Below, one piece after another: positions 1 through 8,409 of a stretch of DNA of 64,000 nucleotides. A program made the position numbers and the translations under genes. The notes below the pieces were generated by a model, which was not told the DNA's origin, ran no database searches, and saw only the letters and a list, made by a program, of their open reading frames with translations. The DNA lies in NCBI GenBank assembly GCA_050949905.1, contig JBMNGP010000005.1, forward strand, positions 124,001 through 188,000, written 5' to 3'. This DNA is from DUML01 sp050949905. GTDB lineage: Bacteria > Bacillota > Desulfitobacteriia > Desulfitobacteriales > Syntrophobotulaceae. Positions within the stretch are counted from its first letter, which is position 1, and each line of letters starts with the position of its first letter.

Positions 1-2
1 GT

Positions 3-551
3 CACAATACTCAAAAATATCTTGCGCTGACAGGTAGATTGGGGGGAAGAGATGAAGGATTAAAACTCGTTCTCTATGACTTTCAGCAAGAAAAAACCGT
101 TGCCATCTACCCGATTGCTGCTAGGGATTTAACCCTAAAGGCAGATTTCTTTATTGCGGAAGACCTTAAAGGGAAGGTGAGTTTTTGGAATTTTCCTTTT
201 GAGGAACCGGTGGCTGAAATAAGAGGCGAGTCTGCTTTATCGCCTTTGGAGCTCGAATGGACAAAGGCCGATCCTTTTACTTGGACAAAGATCTACATAG
301 ATAATGTGCTTGCTCTGGAAACCCAAGCCGAGACAGCCGAGTTGGCAATCACCCCCGGAAAACATTTGTTGGGAATTGCTCAGTATAATCAAAGAGGGGA
401 ACATTCTTACCAAAGTTTTCCTATTGAGGTGGCAGGAAACAAGAAAGCCGGGATTATAACGGTAATCCTGACAATTGTATCTTTAAGTTTGGTATTTGCC
501 GTTCCGGGATATGTAAAAGCGCGGATTAGGGCAGGTGTTAAACGTGGCTAA
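3..551 (+). CDS. C-terminal part of a membrane-anchored protein of unknown family (5' end outside window)
   Basis: The frame is open from the first bases of the window, so the true start lies upstream; about 182 residues are visible. Most of the protein looks soluble. One hydrophobic segment near the C-terminus (AGIITVILTIVSLSLVFAVP) is followed by a short basic tail (KARIRAGVKRG), which predicts a single C-terminal membrane anchor with the bulk on the outside. The stop codon overlaps the start of the ABC ATPase gene, so it is probably co-transcribed and may be an accessory or substrate-sensing part of that exporter. I do not recognise a family; the transporter link is inferred from position only. 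Confidence 0.6.
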   Translation, partial: HNTQKYLALTGRLGGRDEGLKLVLYDFQQEKTVAIYPIAARDLTLKADFFIAEDLKGKVSFWNFPFEEPVAEIRGESALSPLELEWTKADPFTWTKIYIDNVLALETQAETAELAITPGKHLLGIAQYNQRGEHSYQSFPIEVAGNKKAGIITVILTIVSLSLVFAVPGYVKARIRAGVKRG

Positions 552-1476
552 TTATGCGGTAAATGTTAACAGCCTATCTAAGAGATATGGCAAGAAGCTC
601 GTTCTCAATGATTTTAGCTGGAAAGTTGCTCCGGGTGAGATCCACGCATTAGTTGGAACAGACGCTTCCGGTAAGACTACTCTGCTCAATATTTTGGTGG
701 GAATCATTAAGCCATCCAGCGGAAACTGTAAAATATTTGCCTACCAGGCCGGCAGTATGGAGGCCAAGAAAATTATCGGCTATGTTCCCGCTCAACCAAC
801 TTTTTATTCTTCTCTCAATCTCCTTGATTATTTGGTTTATATGGCGATGGTATCCGGGCTCAAACAAGCCGAAGCTATTTCTCGAGCTATTGCCTTATTG
901 AAAAGAATTGACCTCTATACTTTTCGCTGGAAAAACCCGGTGGATTTGCCTTCCGGGATGAAAATTAAAATAGCCCTTGCCCAAAGTTTATTGGCAAAAC
1001 CTAGCCTCCTTATCTTGGATGAGCCTGTCAGCAATTTGGAACAGGCGGCTAAGACTTCAGTTCTGGAGCTCTTGCAAGAACTAAGTAAGGAGCAGGAACT
1101 AACCGTTATTCTCTCTGCCGGGCACTGGTCAGATATAGAAAAGATTGCGACTAAAATCACTATTCTTAAGAAGGGCAGGGTACTTCTAAGCGAAGACACT
1201 GCGGTAGTCAGATCGCTTTTTGGCCAGGGAGTTTTTGCTCTGGATACAACGGATAATAGTAAACTATTCGATGTTCTCAAAAGGATGAGCTATCTGCGTC
1301 AGATAACCAGGACTGAACAGGATTCTCTGATCGTTATAACAGAAGAAAGGGAGCGTTTCCGCAAAGATATTCCCGGAGTTATTTATAAATTAGAGATTGA
1401 GCTCTTGGCCTTTGAACAAAAACAACTGACTATTGAGAGCATTTCCCGTTACTTGTCCGACCCGGAAGGAGTGTAA
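544..1476 (+). CDS. ABC transporter ATP-binding protein (ABC-2 exporter type)
   Basis: Energises export with the membrane protein encoded next. The nucleotide-binding domain fills about residues 5-220: Walker A GTDASGKTTLL, a weak signature LPSGMKIKIALAQ in place of LSGGQ, Walker B LLILDEP and the switch histidine in LSAGHWSD. The remaining 90 residues are an accessory C-terminal region as in NosF/CcmA-like ATPases. I chose GTG 544 because AGGGCAGG lies a normal distance upstream; GTG 535 in the same frame is too close to it. Overlaps the upstream gene, and the permease starts 3 bases after its stop. Substrate unknown. Confidence 0.85.
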   Translation: MANYAVNVNSLSKRYGKKLVLNDFSWKVAPGEIHALVGTDASGKTTLLNILVGIIKPSSGNCKIFAYQAGSMEAKKIIGYVPAQPTFYSSLNLLDYLVYMAMVSGLKQAEAISRAIALLKRIDLYTFRWKNPVDLPSGMKIKIALAQSLLAKPSLLILDEPVSNLEQAAKTSVLELLQELSKEQELTVILSAGHWSDIEKIATKITILKKGRVLLSEDTAVVRSLFGQGVFALDTTDNSKLFDVLKRMSYLRQITRTEQDSLIVITEERERFRKDIPGVIYKLEIELLAFEQKQLTIESISRYLSDPEGV

Positions 1477-1479
1477 AAC

Positions 1480-2340
1480 TTGGGACCAATATTTGCGGAA
1501 GCTCTGTCCCGTATTTTAAAACCTAAAAAGGTTATCATTTACCTGTTAATAGTTTCTCTCGTGTCTGTTAGTGCGGCCATGTTAAGCAAATATTTCTTTG
1601 GAAGTTCAATTTTAAAGGGGCAAATTATTACTTTTACCAGTTGCTTTCTAGGCTTAAGTTATCTTTGGATCTTAGGGCTGCCCTTAGTGCTTTGGATAAT
1701 TTATCAGGGGCTGGGCTTAATAGCGGAGGAGAGGGAAGCAGGGACTCTTTTGTTATTATTTAGTAAGCCGCTCTCCCGCCCGAAAATCTTTTGGGGAAAA
1801 TTTCTCGCCCTCATTCTGGCTGCCATTCTCTTAGCGGAATGTTCCCTTTTTCTTGCTTTAAGCCTTATGACCTTTTTTGTTTTTCCTGATGTTATTATCG
1901 CTCTTAATATTTTAAGACTTTTTCCGTATTTGAACCTTTATATGTTATTTATTACAGTTTGTTTTGCCTCTCTCTCGGCCGGACTGTCTATATGGTGCAA
2001 ATCGAGAAAAAAAGCAATGGGGGGATTTCTTCTTTTTATTTTAATCATCTATCTTGTCCTCCCTCTTTTAAAACTAATTCCGGAATATAACCCGGCAATC
2101 ATTCCCAAGTTCAGTCTTGGGAATTGGTTGAAATATCTGAGTTACTTTGATCCCAGTGCGCATTTATCCAGTGTTTTTGCTTACTTCCTTAATTTCGCCG
2201 GAGAGCTTTCTCTCTCTCCGGCCATGACTTGGGGTACGCGGGTATCTCCTGTCGTTATCTTAATAATTTGGTTAGCCGTCTGTCTTTTATTATTAGGCTG
2301 GGCTCTAAGAAATTTTAATAACCTGGAGCTCCCGTTCTAA
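1480..2340 (+). CDS. ABC-2 type transporter permease
   Basis: 286-residue membrane partner of the preceding ATPase. About six hydrophobic spans are visible, beginning near residues 18-38 and ending with a span just before the C-terminus. The cytoplasmic stretch EEREAGTLLLLFSKPLSR after the second span is the typical ABC-2/NosY coupling motif. The TTG start follows the ATPase stop by 3 bases, with GGAAGGAG just upstream, so translation is coupled. Substrate cannot be told from sequence; the family exports drugs, peptides or maturation factors. Confidence 0.8.
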   Translation: MGPIFAEALSRILKPKKVIIYLLIVSLVSVSAAMLSKYFFGSSILKGQIITFTSCFLGLSYLWILGLPLVLWIIYQGLGLIAEEREAGTLLLLFSKPLSRPKIFWGKFLALILAAILLAECSLFLALSLMTFFVFPDVIIALNILRLFPYLNLYMLFITVCFASLSAGLSIWCKSRKKAMGGFLLFILIIYLVLPLLKLIPEYNPAIIPKFSLGNWLKYLSYFDPSAHLSSVFAYFLNFAGELSLSPAMTWGTRVSPVVILIIWLAVCLLLLGWALRNFNNLELPF

Positions 2341-2388
2341 TTATTCTAGCAGCAAGTTTTAAATAGCATTTTGTTAAAATTTTAGCTA

Positions 2389-2418
2389 TTGTCTTCGACG
2401 AACTATCTGTAATATAAT
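2389..2418 (+). promoter_or_regulatory. Sigma-A-type promoter upstream of the HD-domain gene
   Basis: TTGTCT and TATAAT separated by 18 bases, ending 34 bases upstream of the ATG at 2453, in an otherwise empty gap after the ABC operon. Confidence 0.5.
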
Positions 2419-2452
2419 AGGAGATAAGTTTGCAATAGAGGGAGTAGAGTGG

Positions 2453-2965
2453 ATGGAGAAAATATTAACAAAATATGATGAATTTTTTCTCAATGTAGCC
2501 CAACCTATTATTGAGCATGAAGAATATCAAAAAATGAAACATATTCCGCATCATCACGGCTCGGTTTTTGAACATTGCTTGGATGTGGCTTATTTAGCCT
2601 ATAGGATTGCTCTTAAGTGCCGCTTGGACGTAGTATCAACTATTAGAGGGGCTTTATTGCATGATTTTTATCTATATAAGTTCAGAAAAAGAGAAAATAA
2701 AAATCTCTTGGCTGAAGGCTATAGGCACTCTCGGAATCATCCTCAGATCGCCAAGGAGAATGCCCAAAAGTACTTTACATTGAACGAAAAGGAAATTGAC
2801 ATAATTATTAATCATATGTTCCCCGTCGGTTTACCCAGGTGTTATGAAGCCTGGATAACAAGCATCGCCGATAAAAGCCTGGCTTTGCTCGAGTATTCAG
2901 CTCGCGCCTGGACATTTGCTTATTTAAAAACAAAAATAACGCTGGCTTACTGTCGCAGGCATTAA
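2453..2965 (+). CDS. HD-domain phosphohydrolase family protein
   Basis: 170-residue metal-dependent phosphohydrolase of the HD superfamily. The metal ligands are visible in order: the histidine-rich HIPHHHGSVFEH near residue 31, the HD pair in GALLHDF near residue 70, HSRNHP near 92, HMFP near 122 and an aspartate in SIADKSLAL near 143. The domain covers nearly the whole protein and there is no partner domain, so the substrate (nucleotide or other phosphate ester) is not predictable. ATG 2453 has GAGGGAG upstream. It stands alone with its own promoter and a following terminator. Confidence 0.75.
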   Translation: MEKILTKYDEFFLNVAQPIIEHEEYQKMKHIPHHHGSVFEHCLDVAYLAYRIALKCRLDVVSTIRGALLHDFYLYKFRKRENKNLLAEGYRHSRNHPQIAKENAQKYFTLNEKEIDIIINHMFPVGLPRCYEAWITSIADKSLALLEYSARAWTFAYLKTKITLAYCRRH

Positions 2966-2997
2966 GAATAAGTAATAGGATGATCTCAGAAATAATT

Positions 2998-3018
2998 ACC
3001 GGGTAAAAACCGGTTTTT
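2998..3018 (+). terminator. Rho-independent terminator after the HD-domain gene
   Basis: ACCGG (2998-3002) and CCGGT (3010-3014) pair around a 7-base loop and run into a T tract. It sits 33 bases after the HD gene stop. Confidence 0.55.
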
Positions 3019-3134
3019 CCTTTATATACCGCTATTAAATCTGTCAGGGCTAAATTTCCTTGTTTTATTTCAAAAGTTTGCAGCTTATGGTAAAATAAAG
3101 CTAAGAATTTAAGTTCCAGGAGCTATTCTTTGGT

Positions 3135-3602
3135 ATGAAAAAAAGCAAAGATTTGAATAAAATCTTAAAAGAAAAAGGGTATAAGCTAACCAATCAGAGG
3201 CAGCGTGTTTATGAAGTAGTCAGTGAAAATGAAGGAAATCATCTTAACAGCCAGGAAATATATGAGCATGTTCGTCAAAAATACCCTGAAATTGGGGTGG
3301 CAACAGTTTACCGCACCTTAGCTCTGCTCGAGGAAATGGGGCTTATTTATGGGGTGGATTTTGAAGATGGATTTCGCAGGTACGAGCTCGCTAATGATCA
3401 TGAAGAACATCGGCATCATCACCTGATTTGCCTCGAATGCGGTTCAATTCGCGAGGTTCAGGAAGATCTCCTTGGTGCTATCGAAGAGGCAATCACCCAA
3501 AATAATAATTTTAGAGTAATAAATCACCGGGTTAAATTCTACGGTTACTGTGAAAAATGCCAGCAAAAAATGGCTGAACATAAAATTGATTCGTCTAAAT
3601 AA
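3135..3602 (+). CDS. Fur-family transcriptional regulator
   Basis: 155-residue metal- or peroxide-responsive repressor. The winged helix occupies residues 1-85, with the recognition region VATVYRTLALLEEMGLI. The regulatory metal site is EEHRHHHLIC near residue 95 and the structural zinc site is formed by the pairs CLEC and CEKC. Length and layout fit Fur, Zur or PerR; sequence alone does not separate these. An extended -10 (TGG then TAAAAT at 3091-3096) lies 38 bases upstream. Monocistronic. Confidence 0.9.
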   Translation: MKKSKDLNKILKEKGYKLTNQRQRVYEVVSENEGNHLNSQEIYEHVRQKYPEIGVATVYRTLALLEEMGLIYGVDFEDGFRRYELANDHEEHRHHHLICLECGSIREVQEDLLGAIEEAITQNNNFRVINHRVKFYGYCEKCQQKMAEHKIDSSK

Positions 3603-3662
3603 GCTAAGGATATATGCTGGTTCTATTATTTTTTTATAAGGGCAAATATTTTAGTTAAAAAA

Positions 3663-3708
3663 GGGCTGCTGCACTTACGGACTTAGTTGGTTTTTGGTGC
3701 AACAGCCC
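3663..3708. terminator. Long 12-bp hairpin between the fur-type gene and ybaK
   Basis: GGGCTGCTGCAC (3663-3674) pairs with GTGCAACAGCCC (3697-3708) with one G-T pair. Read on the plus strand there is no T tract behind it; read on the minus strand it is followed by six Ts. It may end transcription in either direction or be a regulatory structure ahead of ybaK. Confidence 0.4.
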
Positions 3709-3785
3709 CTTAAATTGCGTGCCGGAGTAAGCTGCTTAATAAAACTTGTATACTAAGTAGACCATAGATGATGGGGGAAAATAAT

Positions 3786-4262
3786 ATGTCTTCCAAGCAA
3801 AAAACAAATGCAGTCAGAATCCTTGAAACCCAAGGAATAATGCACGAGCTGTACGAATACTCCGTTGCTGACGGCCGGCTTGATGCCGTTTCCGTAGCTC
3901 AGAAGGCGGGTTTTGAACCGGATCGGGTCTTTAAAACTTTGGTCACCGTTGGCAAAAAGAACGGCATCAATATTTTTGTTATTCCCGGGAATTGTGAACT
4001 GGATTTAAAAAAAGCTGCGGAGGCAGCGGGAGACAAAAATATTGAGATGGTAAAGTCCAAAGAACTCCTGCCCCTAACCGGATATATCCATGGCGGGTGC
4101 TCACCACTTGGTATGAAAAAGGCTTATCCGACATTTTTAGAAGAAATAGCTTCGCAATATGACTTTATTGTAGTAAGTGCTGGCAAAATAGGACTTCAAG
4201 TTAAACTTAAGCCCCTTGACCTGTTGAACCTTACCGGTGCCCAGTTTGCTGACCTAGTCTAA
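3786..4262 (+). CDS. ybaK: Cys-tRNA(Pro)/Cys-tRNA(Cys) deacylase, YbaK/EbsC family
   Basis: Trans-editing enzyme that hydrolyses mischarged Cys-tRNA(Pro). Family motifs are clear: VFKTLVTVGK near residue 46, the conserved IPGNCELDLKKAA, and TGYIHGGCSPLGMKK near 103. I prefer ATG 3786 (158 residues, family length about 155-160) over ATG 3768 because GGGGGA lies 8 bases before 3786 and would be inside the longer reading. Its stop overlaps the stop of the convergent cardiolipin synthase gene by 4 bases. Confidence 0.88.
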   Translation: MSSKQKTNAVRILETQGIMHELYEYSVADGRLDAVSVAQKAGFEPDRVFKTLVTVGKKNGINIFVIPGNCELDLKKAAEAAGDKNIEMVKSKELLPLTGYIHGGCSPLGMKKAYPTFLEEIASQYDFIVVSAGKIGLQVKLKPLDLLNLTGAQFADLV

Positions 4263-5710
4263 AGAACCGGGGTTAATAAACGGGAGATGGATTCTTTGAA
4301 CTTAATTATATTTGGCCTTTGCCTGTATTTTTCTAAGGTGAGTTCCTCGCAGAATTGTAGATCCTGCTCAAAGGCTGCATGAAGTTTTTGAGAGACTTTA
4401 ACATCATAAATAAAGGCGTTGACTTCAAAATTGAGTTTAAAACTCCGGATATCGAAATTAGCAGTGCCCACAGAAGATATTTTTTGATCAACCACGATAG
4501 ATTTGGAATGCAAGAATCCTTTCTCATAAGTAAAGGCTCTTACCCCAGTGTTTAGTAAGTCGCCTATGAAAGAATAGGTAGCCCAATAAACAAAAAGATG
4601 ATCGGGTTTATTTGGGATCATAATTCGCACATCAACCCCCGAGAGAGCGGCGATTTTCAAGGCTTCTTGAATACTGTCGTCAGGTACGAAGTAGGGGGTT
4701 TGGATATAAATACAACTTTTCGCAGAATTGATCATTTTAATATAGCCCTGCTTAATTTCTTCCTGAGGGGAGTCTGGGCCGCAAGAAACAATCTGAATCC
4801 CGGAAGTACCTTTTATTTGAGGTAGGGGATAATACTTGGGATGCAGATTTTCTTCCTGGGAAGCTACCCGCCAATCGAGAAGAAACCTAGTTTGCATATC
4901 GTGAACCGCTGTTCCGGTTATTTTAAGATGGGTATCTCGCCAATAGCCCATCTTTTTTTTCAAGCCAAGGTATTCAATACCAACATTGAATCCGCCGATA
5001 AAGCCTATTTGACCGTCGATAATAACTAGTTTGCGGTGATTGCGGTAATTCAGCTGTAAATTGATATAACTTAAAATAGAGGGGAAAAATTTCTCCACTT
5101 TGCCTCCGGCTTTAATCAAGGGCTCAAAATCACTGTCGTGAAGGCTGTTGCCGAGGGCATCGATTAAAAACCTTACTTCCACACCTTCCTCTGCCTTTTG
5201 AGTTAAGATTTTTAGCAGTTGTTTACCTAAGGAATCCCTTTTGACTATAAAATAGAGGATATGAATATGGTCACGGGCGCTTAGAATGCACTTGAATAAC
5301 TCCTCAAATTTTTCGGTGCCATCGGTAAATACCTCGACGGAATTATCTTGGGAGTAAAGTGCCTTGCCTTGGACATGGTGTAAGAGGATCAGGTCTTTAT
5401 AGTTTTCCATTTCCGGGTCATTGAAGGTTACTCTTCCCTCTTGCAGATCTTTAATTTCCTTCTTGAGTAAGGAAGCGTATAATTGTTGTTCACCTGTTTC
5501 GAGTTGAAACATTTTTTTGCGAGTAAGGTTTTGAGAAAGGAGAATATAAAAAATAGCTCCAACAGCCGGCAGCAAAAAGAGAACTAAAATCCAAACTAAA
5601 GTTGAAGTAGGATTTTTCCTCTCCAAAAAAATGACCGTAAAAGCTAAGAGAATGTTGATAATATATAGAGCTGTCCCCAGGTGAGAACTAAAGTCCGCGA
5701 GTGAGATCAT
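4259..5710 (-). CDS. cls: Cardiolipin synthase (phospholipase D family)
   Basis: Condenses phosphatidylglycerol to cardiolipin in the cytoplasmic membrane. Two N-terminal transmembrane segments (about residues 10-30 and 38-58 from the chosen start) precede two HKD catalytic motifs, NHRKLVIIDGQIGFIGG and LHSKSIVVDQKISSVGT. The length of about 483 residues matches the family. The frame is open up to 5785, but the ATG at 5710 follows AAGGGGGTAAGG and gives the usual N-terminus, so I start there. Convergent with ybaK, sharing 4 bases at the stops. Confidence 0.92.
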   Translation of the reverse strand: MISLADFSSHLGTALYIINILLAFTVIFLERKNPTSTLVWILVLFLLPAVGAIFYILLSQNLTRKKMFQLETGEQQLYASLLKKEIKDLQEGRVTFNDPEMENYKDLILLHHVQGKALYSQDNSVEVFTDGTEKFEELFKCILSARDHIHILYFIVKRDSLGKQLLKILTQKAEEGVEVRFLIDALGNSLHDSDFEPLIKAGGKVEKFFPSILSYINLQLNYRNHRKLVIIDGQIGFIGGFNVGIEYLGLKKKMGYWRDTHLKITGTAVHDMQTRFLLDWRVASQEENLHPKYYPLPQIKGTSGIQIVSCGPDSPQEEIKQGYIKMINSAKSCIYIQTPYFVPDDSIQEALKIAALSGVDVRIMIPNKPDHLFVYWATYSFIGDLLNTGVRAFTYEKGFLHSKSIVVDQKISSVGTANFDIRSFKLNFEVNAFIYDVKVSQKLHAAFEQDLQFCEELTLEKYRQRPNIIKFKESISRLLTPVL

Positions 5711-5950
5711 CAAAATCCTTACCCCCTTAGAGAGGCACTCCTTTTCCTTTGTTTTCTTTATACCAAAAACTATAAGCACAAGCAATAATATTTGCCCAAT
5801 TGGAGGTATTTATTATTTTTTTGTTTTTAAGCCATTTTAGACAAATATGTCATAAAATTGTTGTCTTTAGGGAATTGTTAAAAAATGATGATTAATTTCC
5901 GGAAATTTGTTCCTACCGTTAGCAACTGGATAAAAGAGGTTAAATTCAGC

Positions 5951-6676
5951 ATGAAATTATTAACCTTATTAATAGTGGGTATTGGTTGGCTGTTACTTAT
6001 TTCCTGGCTTAAAATCCAGCTCAAGATTAATTACAATTACCTGGCTTCCGGCAGTAAGCTATTTGTTGAGTTTAAACTTTTTTTTTCTCGCCTGCAAATT
6101 GAGCTAAATATTCCGCAGGATATGCTATCGTCAGGAATTTGGGATGCTTTACATAACGTCATGCAAGATATCACTGAGGATAATGAAGATCATCATCAGC
6201 AAAAAGCTGAATCGAGCAAGAGCCCAACCGAGAAAAAGAAAGCAAAGCGATATAAAGTTTTTAAGAATACCATCCGGGAATTCATAAGGCACTATATTTT
6301 TTCCTGGGCACGGTTTTTATGGGTTTATCAAGAATTTACCCGCCTTAAAAGGTATTTTTTCCGAAGGGTAAATGTTCATTCCTTTCATGCCCTTGTTGAA
6401 ATCGGAGGGAAGGAAGCAGGTGCAACCGGCTTATTAACGGGTGCTTGTTGGTTTTTTTTCGGGCAATTGACAGCAAGGCTTTACCGTACTGTAACAGTTA
6501 AGTCGCATAACTTCAGCTACAGAGTTATCCCCAATTTCGAGAAACAAACTTTTTTATGCCGATTTAATTGTATATTAAGCCTGAAAATATGCCATATTAT
6601 TTTTACAGCCTATAAATTCCTACTATTTATCATCAAAAACAGGAGGATCAGCAATTATGGAAGAGCACCCGATTGA
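5951..6676 (+). CDS. ytfI: DUF2953 protein, YtfI-like
   Basis: 241-residue protein with one N-terminal membrane span (LLTLLIVGIGWLLLISWL), a charged central region rich in K, E and H, and a C-terminal DUF2953-type tail ending near IIFTAYKFLLFII. ytfI precedes ytfJ in Bacillus as it does here, and the 3' end overlaps ytfJ by 20 bases. Exact biochemical role is unknown. ATG 5951 has AGAGGT 10 bases upstream and puts the membrane span at the N-terminus; the in-frame ATG at 5885 (263 residues) is the alternative. Confidence 0.7.
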   Translation: MKLLTLLIVGIGWLLLISWLKIQLKINYNYLASGSKLFVEFKLFFSRLQIELNIPQDMLSSGIWDALHNVMQDITEDNEDHHQQKAESSKSPTEKKKAKRYKVFKNTIREFIRHYIFSWARFLWVYQEFTRLKRYFFRRVNVHSFHALVEIGGKEAGATGLLTGACWFFFGQLTARLYRTVTVKSHNFSYRVIPNFEKQTFLCRFNCILSLKICHIIFTAYKFLLFIIKNRRISNYGRAPD

Positions 6677-7094
6677 AACTTTGATGAAAACCGCTATGGA
6701 AAGTATTCAAAAAATGATTAATGTTAATACAGTGATTGGCGATCCTGTGGAAACTCCCACAGGTTCAGTGATAATACCTGTTTCCAGAGTATCCTGCGGA
6801 TTTGCCGCCGGCGGCAGTGAATTCATGCCAATGGAAGGTGAGGCAGAGAATGAGAGCAAGAACGAAGAAGAAGGCTCTAAAATGCCTTTTGGCGGCGGCA
6901 GTGGTGGCGGTGTGTCAGTTAAACCGGTTGGGTTCCTGGTTGTAAGTCAAGACCAGGTAAGACTTCTTCCTGTAGAAGGAAATATGTTGGCTGAAAGGTT
7001 AATCGATGAAATGCCCAATCTGATCGATAAATTTTCCCATTTGGTTAATAAACGCAAAAGTCCGAAAGAATTTGTTATGGATGAAAGATGCTGA
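6657..7094 (+). CDS. ytfJ: Sporulation protein YtfJ (GerW family)
   Basis: 145-residue protein of the YtfJ/GerW family, made in the forespore and linked to germination in Bacillus. The conserved start HPIETLMKTAMESIQKM is followed by GDPVETPTGSVIIPVSRVS, a glycine-rich stretch GGGSGGG near residue 83, and KPVGFLVV. AGGAGG lies 11 bases before the ATG. Translationally linked to ytfI and followed by spmA, so the block is likely a sporulation transcription unit. Confidence 0.92.
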   Translation: MEEHPIETLMKTAMESIQKMINVNTVIGDPVETPTGSVIIPVSRVSCGFAAGGSEFMPMEGEAENESKNEEEGSKMPFGGGSGGGVSVKPVGFLVVSQDQVRLLPVEGNMLAERLIDEMPNLIDKFSHLVNKRKSPKEFVMDERC

Positions 7095-7123
7095 TTCGCG
7101 AGTCAAAGCCTAACAGTGGATTA

Positions 7124-7152
7124 TTCTATTCCCTCTACTTAAGACATACACT
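7124..7152 (+). promoter_or_regulatory. Candidate sigma-E promoter for spmA-spmB
   Basis: CATACACT (7145-7152) matches the sigma-E -10 consensus and is preceded by TTCTATT (7124-7130) with a 14-base spacer. It lies 20 bases upstream of spmA. The -35 match is only partial; mother-cell expression of spm genes is known in Bacillus. Confidence 0.35.
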
Positions 7153-7172
7153 TAAGCGGGGGGATTTCTTAT

Positions 7173-7754
7173 ATGGTGAATTTAATCTGGCTCATTATGT
7201 TGATTTGTGGAATAGCAACAGCTGCAGTCAGAGGAAATATCGAACAGGTGACGGAGTCGGCGCTGCAAGCAGCTGAATTAGGTATTGAAGTAGCTATTCA
7301 ATTAATGGGCGTTATGAGCCTTTGGCTAGGGATAATGCATATTGCGGAAAAAGCAGGACTCATCCAGAGCTTAGCAAAAATCAGCGCACCTCTCGTTAGA
7401 AAGGTTTTTCCCTCTTTAAAACCGAACAGTCCGGCCTTTGGCCCGATAATTATGAACTTGTGTGCTAATATCCTGGGATTAGGGAATGCGGCAACTCCTT
7501 TTGGGCTAAAAGCAATGCAGGAACTGCAAAAGGAAAACCCTGACCCGGATACGGCAAGCCCGGCCATGATAACCTTTTTAGCTTTAAATACCTCGTGTAT
7601 TACTATTATCCCGGCGGCGATAATTGGTGTTAGAATGAAGGCCGGATCGCAAAACCCAACTGAGATTATCGGAACAACTATCTTTGCCACCGGTTGTGCT
7701 ATGGTGGCTGCAGTTCTAGTCGATTATTTCTTTCGGAAGAGGAATAGATTATAA
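7173..7754 (+). CDS. spmA: Spore maturation protein A
   Basis: 193-residue membrane protein needed for spore core dehydration. It carries a nucleoside-recognition-type domain with about four to five hydrophobic spans; typical SpmA stretches are MSLWLGIMHIAEKAGL near residue 49 and NILGLGNAATPFGLKAM near residue 94. GCGGGGGGA precedes the ATG. The stop TAA overlaps the ATG of spmB by one base, so the two halves are coupled. Confidence 0.95.
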   Translation: MVNLIWLIMLICGIATAAVRGNIEQVTESALQAAELGIEVAIQLMGVMSLWLGIMHIAEKAGLIQSLAKISAPLVRKVFPSLKPNSPAFGPIIMNLCANILGLGNAATPFGLKAMQELQKENPDPDTASPAMITFLALNTSCITIIPAAIIGVRMKAGSQNPTEIIGTTIFATGCAMVAAVLVDYFFRKRNRL

Positions 7755-8293
7755 TGGTTATTATTACTGAGATGGCCAGATGGGCAATTCCTTTTATCCT
7801 TTTCAGTGTGCCGCTTTATGGTTATTTTCGTAAAGTGCCGGTTTACGAAACCTTTGTGGAAGGTGCCGAAAATGGCTTTAAAACAGCAGTTAAAATTATC
7901 CCGTTTCTAATAGGAATGCTTGTTTCCGTAAGGGTCTTTGTTGATTCCGGTGCTTTAGAATTGCTGGCAGAATTACTCCAACCAATTTTCGATAAAATGG
8001 GCTGGAATTCTGATCTTTTGAGTATTATTCCCTTAGCTATAATGAGACCTCTAAGCGGCTCAGGCTCTTTGGGAGTTGCGACTCAGCTCATTGACCAGTA
8101 TGGTCCGGACTCATTTATCGGCAGGCTTGCTTCTACTCTGCAGGGTAGTACGGATACAACTTTTTTTGTCCTAGCCGTTTATTTTGGATCGGTAGGGATT
8201 AAAAAGTGCCGCTATGCGGTTAAAGTTGGTCTCTTAGCCGATGTCACAGGTCTTATCGCTTCAATATGGATAGTGTCAAAAGTTTTTGCTTAG
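7754..8293 (+). CDS. spmB: Spore maturation protein B
   Basis: 179-residue partner of SpmA. Diagnostic stretches include PVYETFVEGAENGFKTAVKI near residue 29, IMRPLSGSGSLGV near residue 97 and LQGSTDTTFFVLAVYFGSVG near residue 129. Several membrane spans. Starts at the last base of the spmA stop. The SpmA/SpmB pair acts in the spore membrane; the mechanism is not settled. Confidence 0.95.
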   Translation: MVIITEMARWAIPFILFSVPLYGYFRKVPVYETFVEGAENGFKTAVKIIPFLIGMLVSVRVFVDSGALELLAELLQPIFDKMGWNSDLLSIIPLAIMRPLSGSGSLGVATQLIDQYGPDSFIGRLASTLQGSTDTTFFVLAVYFGSVGIKKCRYAVKVGLLADVTGLIASIWIVSKVFA

Positions 8294-8409
8294 CTTAATG
8301 GTATGTGTCTTAAGCATATTAAAAAGGCCTTACCCTAGAAATTGATTAATTAACAGTCATTCTGCTACAATTGCTTTAGAAATATTTGGCCTAACAAGTG
8401 GTGTACTAT

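Noticed and set aside
7088..7276. Open frame overlapping the ytfJ end and spmA start
   Set aside because: Lies across the spmA ribosome site and start; no site of its own.
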